NCBI GenBank assembly: GCA_032718475.1
Contig: JAUCBJ010003394.1
Coordinates: 1 to 28,870, forward strand
Direction: 5' to 3'
Length of the DNA: 28,870 bases
From: Nemertoderma westbladi
Lineage: Eukaryota > Xenacoelomorpha > Nemertodermatida > Nemertodermatidae
The translations under genes were made by a program, and so were the position numbers. The stretch's first letter is position 1. Every line of letters begins with the position of its first letter. Shown piece by piece: positions 18,941 through 28,651 of this stretch. Under the pieces are notes generated by a model. The model was not told where the DNA came from. It saw nothing but the letters and a program-made list of their open reading frames with translations, and did not search any database.

Positions 18941-20139
18941 AAATGTTTTTCATACTCCGGTTATATTCCTCCGAGAGTCATTGTTGCTGTGTATCGAGAT
19001 TATGTATTGAGTCGTCATTAGAAATATCCATAATTGTTATCAATAATATATAAATATATTAATAATTCAACAAAGCAAACCAATGAGTTGATATAATTGT
19101 TATGATAACTTGAGTTTGTATAGGGCCAGCAATGCAGAGCCGCCCTCCACCCCCAGCCCGACACGGACCCAAGCCACCCCTGGCCGTGTTAGCGCCACTA
19201 TGCCTAATCATTAGCCATCAGATGTGGAAGAATGGGTGGAAGACAAGCAGCTAACACACAGGGGAAGCTTGAGACCAGTCTCTCCAAGGGCTGTCCGTCG
19301 GGGGTTGTATTGACTGTTATAGTGCGACTGAACTTAGTCTGTAATAGGGTTTCAGTTCGCTACAGTAAACACACAGAGAATAGCTGTTATTTGTACTATC
19401 ACACAAACTAACACACCCAATTTCACAACACGCACAAATGCCCGTTACAAAACCTACTATTTCCCGAATGTTGATATTTTTGTTTCCATGGATACTCATT
19501 AAATAAATTTGAAGGTATTAATTTTAGTAAAAAAAAATATACGATAAATCTCTGGAAATTAAATTGAAGGATTGCGTGAGCGACACACCAGTATCCCAAT
19601 ATTTTAAATTAGTTATTAATTTATCGAGGATCAACATTCGGTAAATATTGCGGTAGAATAGGTTATTGCTAATTCACACAGATCTGAGTTTACTGTGATA
19701 TTATTACGTCTTTGTTGGTTGTATTATTTAATTTATTTACTTGGTTGTGGTGTTTGTCTGTATAGTATCGGTGTTTATACTATTGTCATATTAATGTCGT
19801 GATTAAAGGGTTGGTGGTATTAAACCATTAATGGATAATATAAATATAGATTTATGTGATCCAGTGACTTAACTAAGTTTACTCATCCCTAGGGAAAGAG
19901 CCACTAAGTGGACCGCGACCGTTCCCGTAATGCTTATTATTATAGTGACTTGAGAACGGATTTATATGAATGTGATATTGTATTAATCAATATCAAGCTA
20001 TGTTGGTTCTTGAAGTTTCAAGCCAACTAATAATTGACATATCTTACTGTACTCTGGTGATTGACAAGAAGCGGGAGTAGTAATTAAAACTCTGCATTCA
20101 AGTGTTATTGTGCCGTCATAATACAGCAAGACCAAGGTT
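18941..20139. other. Non-coding stretch
   Basis: No supported gene. 19130-19320 is more GC-rich than its surroundings and holds no coherent reading frame. The rest is AT-rich. Confidence 0.5.
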
Positions 20140-20660
20140 TGTTATTGTCATGCGTCATGTTTAATAATGACTTATCATGACTAGTGTAGTTTATTATAAT
20201 TTTATTTGTTACTCCCTTATGTACTCGGGTTATACAAGAAGTGGCGGGCCATCTCCAGAATTTACCCAGAGTTTGGTTTAACCGAAATAAAGGATATGGA
20301 TTCCGCATTCAATTGTATTATCACCGTCATCATAAAATTAATAAGGGTTTTGGTTGGCTGCGCGTCATGTTTAATAATGGCTTATCGCAACATGTTGTCA
20401 AGAATTGGGTTCAAGTTTCATGCGTCGTGTGTATAATGACTTATCATGAAACCTTCCACTTTTCTTAATAGTATTCTAGAATGTTCTAGAACTGAGATCA
20501 AGTTTCATGCACTGTGTATAAAACAGTTTATCATGAAACATCCCACAGTCCTATTGTTTATGTTATTTTATTTACAATTGTTCTAGAACTAAGTTCGAGT
20601 TTCATGCACTGTGTATAAAATGATTTATCATGAAATATCCCATAGTCCTATTGTTTTTTG
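20140..20660. repeat. Diverged tandem repeats, each with an internal hairpin
   Basis: Repeated units share CATG-GTGTATAA-TTATCATGAAA and, in the last two, GTTCTAGAACT and CCCA-AGTCCTATTGTTT. In each unit the ends pair: GTTTCATG with CATGAAAC at about 20416-20453 and 20504-20541, a slightly decayed version at 20601-20638, and GTCATG with CATGAC at about 20147-20181. A further copy at about 20358-20393 has GCG/CGC instead. Spacing between units is irregular. Confidence 0.7.
20474..20491. promoter_or_regulatory. Sequence match to a four-unit heat-shock element
   Basis: TTCTAGAATGTTCTAGAA is four perfect alternating TTC/GAA units with two-base spacing, the binding pattern of heat-shock factor. 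A half version recurs at about 20579. No gene start is seen nearby, so a function is unproven and the match may be a by-product of the repeat. Confidence 0.3.
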
Positions 20661-20915
20661 GGGACGGAAGCAATGTAAGGATAAATTATGTTAGCCTGTC
20701 AAGCTGATTTTGGCATATTTTTAAAAACGTATGGGGTCAGTGTTTAACGACACAACATAACCCGTTGCCACACTTGGGTGTGATATGCAGCGCACTCAAA
20801 CGTTCCAAGGGAGTTAACTAGACCAATAAAGGTATGTCAAGTCTGTTGGCTTAACTTCCAATTTCTAGCAGGTAGGGGCAGCCAATGGGATGGCTGAGTC
20901 TCTGTGGAACAAAGT

Positions 20916-21910
20916 TTAGTATGCCTGTTTCCTCAGCACCACAAGATCCACTGATCTTACCAGGCCATCATGCTGATGCATGTTTCTACTATCATTCTCC
21001 TTACACATACGGGGAACGAGGCCCAGCAATATAATTCGGCTGCTGAATCCTAGGGGGTCGAAATAAGCGTTGAGTACGCCTAGGCAAATGCATTTGGTTA
21101 GGGTATCACCCTTTCTTAACTTCACTTTAAATACCATGATGTCACTTTCTGACTTTCTGACAAAGACTTAATGGCTTAGTCTCCAGTAGGCCATCCTTAT
21201 TTAAGTCTAGTTCGGTATCGCCACGCTCGACGGGGGGTATGGCCTTTAAAAACTTATGGGAGTTGCTCATAAATTTCTTTAGGCGAAATCCTCCAAATTT
21301 CAGGCAGTTACTGTCCCTTGAGCAATGTCTATGGTTTCATTTACTGTCAGGGCTGGTTTTGGGTCATTGTCTATGTAAATATCCCATTTGATATTATTTA
21401 TGACGGGAGGTGGAAATTCATCCCTATGGCCATCAGCCGTCCGATGTAGTCGTAAGTCGGGTGTTGTATTTAATATGTTACATGATTTCAATGGGGTGGC
21501 ATGCAACTTTCGGTCAGTCATCGGGGACATAATGCCGGGTTCACTGTACCCAGTAAGGAAACAGGCTTGGTCTGAGGACAAGGTTGCGTCACTCCATAAC
21601 TGTTGGTTTGGTCAAGAGTAGTCAAGATACCATCTTCTGTCTCTATGGTTTCATTGCAAAGGTGGGTCAATAAGTTGCAAGTGTCGGTGTCTGTATTTGT
21701 CAGTCCTTTCCATTCTAATAGGGTTTTCCAGGAAGGCCCAGTACAGAACCATCCCACTCTCGTCCTGCAGGCGTAGGCTGACATTGGTTCTGGATGTCTG
21801 GGTCGTTGCTCCAGAATTTCTAAGGCTTCGGGTACATGTTGGCCTATCAACATCTGTACGTCTGGGTAGTCTGGGGTGAAACGGAGAATGTTATGATTGC
21901 GTACAAGGGC
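20916..21910 (-). pseudogene. Second BEL/Pao copy, internally deleted
   Basis: Read on the minus strand from 21910: FTPDYPDVQMLIGQHVPEAL and TRVGWFCTGPSWKTL are the post-protease DUF1758 region. Then WDIYIDND stands where the RT FYVDD motif belongs. Next, in another frame, FGGFRLKKFMSNS and LKAIPP (21300-21230), then LTKCICLGVLNAYFDPLGF (about 21100-21040), the RT/RNase H connection. Finally DGLVRSVDLVV (about 20965) belongs to the DUF5641 tail. The RT fingers and palm and nearly all of RNase H and integrase are missing, so it is a deletion derivative with further stops. Sequence differs clearly from the element at 2581-14325. No LTRs were identified for it. Confidence 0.8.
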
Positions 21911-23893
21911 GTCATCATCCCAGTTTGCGATGCCATCCTCCAGATCGACGCCACGAACACGTTCAACACGCTGAACCGCAAGGCGGCGCTGCACAACATC
22001 CGGCTGGTCTGCCCCACGATCCACACCATCGTAGTGAATTGCTACGCGGTTCGGCAGTCCGGCGATCCGGCGGCAATGCCGATGTTTGGCGTCGGTCTCG
22101 TCCCGTTACTCGCCGAGCTTATAAGCTCACCTGTACTGTCGTTCAGAAGTGGTAAGCGGACGATGGGAACGCCATGGGGAATCTCAAGGAACACCTGAAG
22201 TTCTGGGACATGGTGTCGATGAGGGGGCCTCTCTATTGGTACTACCCGACTAAGTGCTACCTCACTGTCAAGCCGGAGAAGTTGGAGGAGGTGAAGGAGA
22301 TGTTCGCGGACAGTGGCGTTGCCATCGACACGGTGGGGAACAAACTCTTCGGTGGCGTAATCGGGACCGAGGAGCTCCGGCGCGAGTACATCGAGCTGAA
22401 GGTGGAGGAGTTCGCCGCCGACCTGGATCACCTCTCCACCATTGCCGCAGTCGACCCGCACTGCGCGTACGCTGGCCTCGCCTTCGGTCTCTCCTGCCAG
22501 TGGCGGTTCTTGGCGCGCGTCGTCCCGGGGGCCATGGACTCCTTTGGGAAGTTGGAGGATACCGTGGAGCAGTGCCTCTGCCGGATCGTTGACTAGCCGG
22601 CGGTATCGGTGACGGAACGCAAGTTGCTGTCGCTATCGGTTCGGGACGGGGGGTTGGGGATCCCGGTTCCTGAGGATCTACGACCCCAATACGAGAACTC
22701 CCGGAGGATCTGCGAGCCGTTCATCTCCATGGAGGGTGAGTCGACGGTGGCGGTTAGGGAAGAGAAGACGCACATAGCGAAGTTAGTTGCAGCCTCTTCC
22801 TCTGTTGTAGCGAAAGCTAAAAAGGAGGAGGTTTACGACAAATTAAGAAGTGAAATGCACAATTTGTGCGGACTAACTACTGAGAAAGGTGCGTCTGCCT
22901 GGCTAAATACCAAACCCTTAACATTGCACGACACTCACCTGTCCAAGGAGGAGTTCCGTGATGGAGTTTGTCTCCGGTACGGTTGGTCGCCAAGAAATCT
23001 TCCTTCTCGTTGTGTCTGTGGGTCGTGATTTTCTCCTTCCCACGTTCTGTTGTGTCCCACTGGGGGGTTCCCCTCAATCAGACACAACGAGATCCGCGAT
23101 TTCGTCGCCGACTTCCTGACTGAGGTAGGCCACAATGTGGCTGTTGAGCCGATGCTCCATCCGCTGACAGGGGAGTCCTTCACTCTCCGGTCCACCTCGA
23201 CGGACCAGCAGGCGAGACTCGACGTGTCGGTGAGTGGATTCTGGGGCAACTGCTTCCAGAAGATGTTCATTGACGTGTCAGTGTTCAACCCGCTGACGGA
23301 CACCAACACAGCGATGTCGCTGGACGCCGCCCACCTCCATCATGAGGTGAGGAAGATCCGGAGATACAAGGAGCGGATCCATGAGGTTGAGCACTCAACC
23401 TTCACCCCCCTCATATTTTCTGCATTCGGGGGCATGGCGCCAGCTGCGAAGCAGTTTGTTAAGCATCTGGCGTTGAAGTTGTTGGAGAAACGACAGGTTC
23501 CCTACCCAGAGTCGGTAGCGTGGGTGCAGCGACGCAACAACTTCGCCTTACTCCAGTCGTCCCTGATGTGACTCCATGGGTTCCGGTCGGCCGCTAGAAG
23601 ACCGGTGCAGGCAGCGGTGGCAAACGCGTCCATTGTGTGGGTGAACGCGGACTCGGACCCCGGGACGGCTTAGATATTAGAGATCTGGTGGGTTTGTTGG
23701 GTACCGGCAGTGGCAGAGTGGCAGACTGGTGACATGTACTGAACCAATTTGTATTGTTGCTAGGTAACAGTTTGGTTGGTGGTGGGTTATATTTTTACTT
23801 GTTTATGTGCATTATTATATTTGAATTATTGTTTGTTTATGTCATAATATACAGAGGCTTTTGAGTAAAAAAAAAAATATATATATATATATA
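21911..23893 (+). mobile_element. 5'-truncated non-LTR retrotransposon
   Basis: GC content rises sharply at about 21920, where the reading starts in the middle of a reverse transcriptase, and falls again after 23700. The 3' end is A11 followed by (TA)n at 23867-23893. Truncation at the 5' end and an A-rich 3' end are typical of target-primed reverse transcription. It abuts the deleted Pao copy, which runs in the opposite direction. No target duplication was recognised. Confidence 0.8.
21925..23571 (+). pseudogene. Non-LTR reverse transcriptase with CCHC and endonuclease-like C-terminus (truncated, three stops)
   Basis: Starts within RT: AILQIDATNTFNTLNR holds motif A (Asp codon 21947). A frameshift near 22100 leads to frame 1, where the tyrosine of the Tyr-Ala-Asp-Asp motif is a stop (TAA 22153-22155 in W-stop-ADD). 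The thumb follows (YYPTKCYLTVKPEKLEE, LSTIAAVDPHCAYAG). TAG at 22594 and TGA at 23026 interrupt the same frame. The C-terminus carries CVCG...H...C and then GGFPSIRHNEIRD, ARLDVSVSGFWG and FIDVSVFNP, ending at 23571. The knuckle plus spaced acidic residues resembles the restriction-enzyme-like endonuclease end of R2-like elements. Exact clade not assigned. The gene would nick target DNA and copy element RNA. Confidence 0.8.
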
Positions 23894-24921
23894 CTACTGA
23901 GTTTATTCCTGCAAATAATATTGTTATGAATAAATATATGTCTGAAGTCACCTGTAATACAAACAAATGGTTATGTTCAGAATGAAATTAGCGTAGGATG
24001 TCCATTCCCTTGAACTAAATACAAGGATTAATATATGTCAAATATCGGGCCTGTGTCTGCCTGTTAAATAAACAGTTCAATGGCCTAAAGAAAGATGTAG
24101 TAATTAACTATTGCTGTACGTAAATAATATAATGTTCTTATGATATTTGGGGGTTGTAACACTATGTTACAAGTTTATAATAATGAACAACAAAACGTAA
24201 GTATAGGGCGTATGTACAGTAAAACAATAAAACACCAGGTTACTTAGATTTCTTAGTTACTGTAAATAAAAACCGGAGGGGTAAAACAATTTTGATAATA
24301 GCGTCCGCAACATACCAGACAGACACACTGAATAAATTAATAAGATACGGTAATGAATGCAGTAATTTATCGGTAATTAGCTGTTTCACACGCAGTGTAC
24401 CTGTACACTCCCTCGGGTGTCTGGTCTTCTACTGACTTCGCAAACGTACAACTAATAATGTCAAATTAAACCATAGTCACACAAGTAAACTCTTTGACTC
24501 AATCAATAATTCGCACGGAAATGCACCTGCAATGTCGCACAAACAGAATTCGCAAAGGTTATCACAGTGCTATAACACATCAAACTAAATAATCAGTACC
24601 ACACCGAAATAATTGCAGGGTTATCTATATTAACTTTTGTCACTGATGCTCTCCCAGTTGGGCAATTTTACGCTTCACGTATCGCTAGCTTACGGATTAA
24701 CCTCACACGGGGTACGTAAGTCTTACTGCTAAACACGTTTGGAGAATTAACGCATAGGGAACAATGTAATGTTTCAAATCCTGTAACCATTCATCGATAA
24801 AGCATTCAGTTCTCAATATCAAGCAAAATAAGAACATATACGAATAACACAACACTAGTTCTACACGTAATTGAAGTAGTTTACTTACTTAGTTTAAGTA
24901 GTTTTTAGTGCTGTGTTGCCA
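23894..24921. other. AT-rich non-coding stretch
   Basis: No gene, repeat family or strong motif recognised apart from short A/T repeats. Confidence 0.5.
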
Positions 24922-25738
24922 CACAGCAGGAACACTCACGAAAGTATATGTGTATATATATATTATGTAATATATATATATCTGAACTGAATGTAGAATC
25001 AATCACTATAAGTATATAGCTTCGGTGCTTATAAACTGCTTCAAGGGAGGAAAGTGACAGTTACGTGTAAACCATTCCGTTATATTGTGTTGTTGGCGAG
25101 TAAATGTAGGTGTGACTTAAATATATTTCAGGTAGGACACTATGTTGGACTTAGTGCGTGGTAAGCGCACAGTTCACTCGTGCTGCATACATAGTGTTAA
25201 TAGATGATGGTTACTAGTTGGGGAATAATATTGCAGTACTATGGACGCACACACTCGCACTAAAATGAACTGAATCTATTACAGACAGGGCGCAGTCAGC
25301 ACTAACCGTGTGGAAATCGAGATGGTTTGATCTCTGGTCTTGTATAATCATCAACAATAGTAAAGCAATAATAGTAAATAATGTAATACAGCAAGTTACA
25401 ATGCATGCAGCAAGGTGAAATATCACGAGTCCGCAAGTTACATGACTCGCAACAGGCTTAATATGATGTTAGGTTATGCCTGAGAGTAATGGGATGGACA
25501 TCGACTATATAAACAAGCAATACTGCAAAAATAGAACAGCCAATAGGACGCAAGAATACCTGTACCGGTAGTTACCAATGAGAGTTCAGCACTACCACAA
25601 CTGCTGCTAGGTAACATATAAACAAGGTTCACGGTGGTATACAACATGAGTTAGGTATAAATATCATACACACAGAAATTGAATGATTCTCTGATAAAAA
25701 TATAAGATTTCGATATACAGTTAGCGTGTGCAGCAAAA
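24922..25738. repeat. Dispersed repeat, copy B (~817 bp)
   Basis: Matches copy A (16186-16780), with two extra segments. One is an AT palindrome near its start (ATATATATATTATGTAATAT at about 24956-24975, the core of a longer palindrome). The other is a clean 163-bp block (25478-25640). Copy B also keeps the hydrophobic minus-strand frame (25214-25426). Confidence 0.75.
25478..25640. other. 163-bp block present in repeat copy B, absent in copy A
   Basis: Copy A reads AGGTTAT|ACAACATG at 16675-16688; copy B has 163 extra bases between the same flanks. The block ends GGTGGTAT, matching the flank GGTTAT over a few bases. It could be an insertion with a very short duplication or a deletion in copy A through microhomology. 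Confidence 0.75.
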
Positions 25739-25748
25739 GTATATATAT

Positions 25749-25813
25749 AAAAAATAAATAAACAGGTAAACAATAGAGTCTTACATCCCACAAACAATCA
25801 AAAAAACATAGAA
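25749..25813. repeat. 65-bp direct repeat, outer copy
   Basis: Nearly identical to 26319-26383, offset exactly 570 bp, two or so mismatches. The second copy lies just inside the left inverted repeat that brackets the mariner element. Confidence 0.85.
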
Positions 25814-26262
25814 TCGGGACATACGCCCAAAATAGTACAAACCACAAACAATACAAACAAAAAAAAACGACATAAACAACATAAACAACAAACAACAAAC
25901 AAAAATCAAATATATTAAATATGCTGAACATACAGGTATGTCTCCACCCTAAGCCTAACCTAACCAACCACCATACACTAAATGATACCGGTATTATACT
26001 GCACAAAAGCTAAGCCTATATTCTCTAAAAATATATATGACATTTTGTCGCCGCAAAAGTATATATTGTTGCGTTTTGGTGTCTGAGACCCAGTACGGGG
26101 TAATCTCCGACACCTCATCAGCTGGACAAAGGTCTATCTATATTGCACCGATGACCTACTACAATCGCACCAAACTCTGTTACCACTCGCCCAAACAGAC
26201 ATCAGACCGCAGAACAATGAATCAGCAGCGATGTGGCAAATTCTGCTCTATTTCATGAAATG
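25814..26262. other. AT-rich non-coding stretch
   Basis: CAAACAACAAA-type low-complexity sequence to about 25910, then unremarkable sequence. The small plus-strand open frame at 26037-26258 has no supporting signal. Confidence 0.45.
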
Positions 26263-26310
26263 ATAATTAAAGGTCGTACGCAACATCCTGACTAACAGGG
26301 GCTTGTTATA
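26263..26310 (+). repeat. 48-bp inverted repeat, left arm
   Basis: Complementary to 27494-27541 with about two mismatches in 48 (core AAAGGTCGTACGCAACATCC). The pair brackets the mariner remnant but lies outside its own end. Confidence 0.9.
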
Positions 26311-26318
26311 TATACAAT

Positions 26319-26383
26319 AAAAAATAAATAAACATGTAAACAATAGAGTCTTACACCCCACAAACAATCAAAAAAACATAGAA
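26319..26383. repeat. 65-bp direct repeat, inner copy
   Basis: Second copy of 25749-25813, located between the left 48-bp arm and the truncated transposase. Confidence 0.85.
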
Positions 26384-26439
26384 ACTGCAAGTTATAAAAT
26401 CAAGTAAATTAAGATTAATATAGATTAATATAAAAGTTA

Positions 26440-27493
26440 ATGAACAAACGTTAAGGGCCCAATGTGGCGGTGCACCGTCCTGCTGAAACACCACTTTGTC
26501 GGTGTTAGGACTCAGTATTGGAATTAGAAACTCTTGCAGCATTGCCAGATATTTCTTAGCGTTGACAGACGAACCTTTGAAAATGTATGGTCCAATAACC
26601 TGTGTGGAAGACATGGCACACCATACCGTTAACTTTGGTGTGTCACGGAAGCGTTCTGTCACTTTATGGGGGTTTTCAGGACCCCAAATTCTACAGTTCC
26701 ACCGATTGACAGCGCCACTCAGGTGAAATGTTGCCTCATCGCTAAAGTAATGTGGGCAGGATCTTTATCTTCTAAATAAAGCAGAATAGCATCAGAAGCG
26801 CTCACTCTGCTGGAATGAATAGTCGTTGGGTTTGAGCCCGTGCAACATCTGAATTTTATATGGTCGAAATTTCAGGTTTTTGGCAATCCTTTGAGTGGAG
26901 CTTCTGCTTACCCCTACAGCTAAGGACACACGGCGCAAAGAGGTTTCTGGATATGTTAGGAAGTGAGTTTTAATAGCAGAAACTTTCTCTTGGGTAATCG
27001 AAGGCCTTTCAGAGCCTGATTTGCGTAACAAAGTTTTTTCACTCTCAAATTTTCTTACAAGACGCGATATGTCTGATCTCGTAGGACGCCAAACACCTAC
27101 GAACTGGTAAGAAAATTCTAACTGCGTAAGCTTGGAAGACTGCTTTCGGTAGTAGGTTTTAACAATGAAAACTTTTTGTTGGTCTGTAAACATTGCAGAA
27201 ACATTGGCTACTCTAGTAACTACAGATGGCATTCTAGAATAGTCGTTTATTCACAGGGAAACAAGTTATTATTTATGGATTTCCGCGAATAAATTTCACA
27301 TCTTAACACTCAAGATACAGTTTTAATGCAAACTAATCTGATTAGTTACCATAGCAACTACCACATCCAGAACAACTCCCAAAGTCTAAGTTAACCTATT
27401 GGCTTTCATATGATACCAACAAGTCTGCGATTGATGTTCATTGTAACGAGTTATTAAACTTTAAAACCGGATCAAATTTATTGTGACACCCTG
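26440..27493 (-). mobile_element. Tc1/mariner-type transposon, one end missing
   Basis: The intact end is at 27493: read on the minus strand the element starts CAGGGTGTCACAATAAATTT next to TA, a typical mariner-like terminus with its TA target. A leader of about 260 bases with no gene precedes the transposase. The other end and the transposase C-terminus are missing; sequence near 26447 switches to AT-rich DNA that carries the 65-bp repeat. Confidence 0.8.
26447..27232 (-). pseudogene. Tc1/mariner-superfamily transposase (truncated, frameshifted)
   Basis: ATG at 27232 opens an N-terminal helix-turn-helix region: MFTDQQKVFIVKTYY, then RLVRKFESEKTLLRKSGSER, SLRRVSLAVGVSRSSTQRI and LKFRPYKIQMLHGLKPND. 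Near 26800 the frame is disturbed (TGA and TAA in frame; a shifted frame reads DAILLYLEDKD). The catalytic part continues with YFSDEATFHLSG (first Asp), NRWNCRIWGPENPHKVTERF, LTVWCAMS and VVFQQDGAPPHW (second Asp), and ends abruptly after ALNV at about 26448. The segment with the third catalytic acid is absent, replaced by unrelated AT-rich sequence. A complete enzyme would be about 340 residues. It would have cut and pasted the element at TA sites. Confidence 0.9.
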
Positions 27494-27541
27494 TATAACA
27501 AGCCCCTGTTAGTCAGGATGTCGCATACGACCTTTAATTAT
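27494..27541 (-). repeat. 48-bp inverted repeat, right arm
   Basis: Directly abuts the mariner terminus and is the reverse complement of 26263-26310 with about two mismatches. Confidence 0.9.
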
Positions 27542-27559
27542 AATTGTATATATGTTGCA

Positions 27560-27760
27560 GGTTTTTAGCTAAATTAGTGATTAACATTAATTCCTAGGAA
27601 ATAAGCTAAAAACCTTAAAAGCTAGGAAATTAGGAAATATCGCAGGAAATAAGATGAATAATCATAATATACCAGTATTTTATACAGTATTGTACCGGTA
27701 TAGTATATTATATACTATCATTTCCTACTAATATTGCAATGTATTTCATTATTTCCTAGG
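27560..27760. repeat. Nested inverted repeats (fold-back)
   Basis: GGTTTTTAGCT (27560-27570) pairs perfectly with AGCTAAAAACC (27604-27614). A second imperfect pair joins CCTAGGAAATAAG... (27593 on) with ...ATTATTTCCTAGG (27748-27760); AGGAAAT-type words occur several times on both arms. The middle is an AT-rich near-palindrome around GTACCGGTATAGTATA. Possibly a small fold-back or MITE-like element. Confidence 0.6.
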
Positions 27761-27828
27761 ACATAACAAAGTATGCGGAATTAACTTTAAACAAGATTTC
27801 CTTAATGACTGCAACATACATGTATTAC

Positions 27829-27954
27829 CTAAACATGTAGTGACACCATCTCCTGTATATCCAGTTTTGCAACTACAACTAAATCCACCATCAGTATTGG
27901 AACAGTCAGCATTAATGTGGCAGTTGTCTGTGTTTAATTGACATTCATCATCAT
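27829..27954 (-). CDS. Calcium-binding EGF exon (intact, phase 1-1)
   Basis: A 126-base minus-strand exon lies between acceptor ATAG (just above 27954) and donor GTAATACA (from 27828). It starts [11 protein letters not shown] and has six cysteines with [11 protein letters not shown] and [11 protein letters not shown]. The DxxEC-type start and the Asn/Asp in the middle fit a calcium-binding EGF module. It follows the exon at 28071-28196 across a 116-base intron and would splice to it in frame. Its duplicate counterpart is the broken exon at 14576-14787. Confidence 0.87.
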
Positions 27955-28070
27955 CTATAAAATTAATTTAAATTCATTTTTAAATAAAGTAAATATAATT
28001 ATAGTATAAAAATAGAAAATGTTTTCAGCTATTAATAAATCCTGTATATAATTGTAAGTAAATGAATTAC

Positions 28071-28196
28071 CAAAACATGTAGTGACACCATCTCCTGTAT
28101 ATCCAGACATGCAACTACAACTAAATCCACCATCAGTATTGGAACAGTCAGCATTAATGTGGCAGTTGTCTGTGCTCAATGTACATTCATCATCAT
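28071..28196 (-). CDS. Calcium-binding EGF exon (intact, phase 1-1)
   Basis: Same 126-base design: acceptor ATAG (28200-28197), donor GTAATTCA (from 28070). The residues start [11 protein letters not shown] and go on to [13 protein letters not shown], with six cysteines. Together with the next exon it forms two consecutive EGF modules of a larger extracellular protein transcribed leftward. The counterpart is the exon at 14901-15026. The start and end of the gene are not in the window. Confidence 0.87.
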
Positions 28197-28258
28197 CTAT
28201 AAAATTATTTCATATATACATTTTTAAGGGAATAAATATACATACAAGTAGACATACA

Positions 28259-28345
28259 GGCAAGACTAGCTCAGTTGATTGAGCATTGAGCTTACAATCT
28301 AATAGTTGTAAGTTTTAGCCCCACCAGGGTCCACCATCATTTAAT
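28259..28345 (+). repeat. Degenerate tRNA-like repeat (copy B)
   Basis: Almost identical to 15090-15178, in the same position relative to the EGF exon. The SINE found next to copy A is absent here. Confidence 0.55.
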
Positions 28346-28414
28346 CCACTGGGGTCAATAAAATAATAAAACGCCATCTACTACACTCGTATGATAGGTC
28401 TTGCTTGATGGTAT

Positions 28415-28651
28415 TTACAGCAGTACAAGACTGCAAGTCTTGAATTTAGCAAAGGAGTTGTCACTAATGGCGATACCTGTGAACACAGACTCAGATGCAT
28501 TATCCACCTCAAATTCATCAGCCAATACCCAGTCATTGTTTAGAAGCTTCTCAAAGAGGGCAATCCCACCATTATTGATGAATTGGTTGGTTGGATTTTC
28601 CACCAAGTGAACAGGTTTAATGATTGCCATGCCTGCCATTGCCATTGCCAT
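28415..28651 (-). CDS. Unrecognised coding-like block, copy B
   Basis: The minus-strand frame begins with a Met/Ala-rich stretch (MAMAMAGMAIIKPVHLVEN), then NNGGIALFEKLLNNDWVLAD, and ends beyond TGIAISDNSFAKF. The parallel region 15468-15680 keeps FAKF and other stretches but is more decayed. Further upstream (28720-28830) TAKNAVKAAS recurs as in copy A. Shared peptide stretches in two diverged copies hint at a real exon or old gene fragment. I recognise no domain and no clear splice sites; the Met-rich start derives from a GCCATT-type simple repeat. Confidence 0.35.
   Translation of the reverse strand: MAMAMAGMAIIKPVHLVENPTNQFINNGGIALFEKLLNNDWVLADEFEVDNASESVFTGIAISDNSFAKFKTCSLVLL

Noticed and set aside
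20140-20660. CRISPR-like array
   Set aside because: Repeats are diverged, spacing is irregular, and the setting is a eukaryotic genome.
26351-26446. C-terminal 30 residues of the transposase open frame as part of the enzyme
   Set aside because: After ALNV the reading enters AT-rich DNA with the 65-bp repeat; the residues do not resemble any transposase end.
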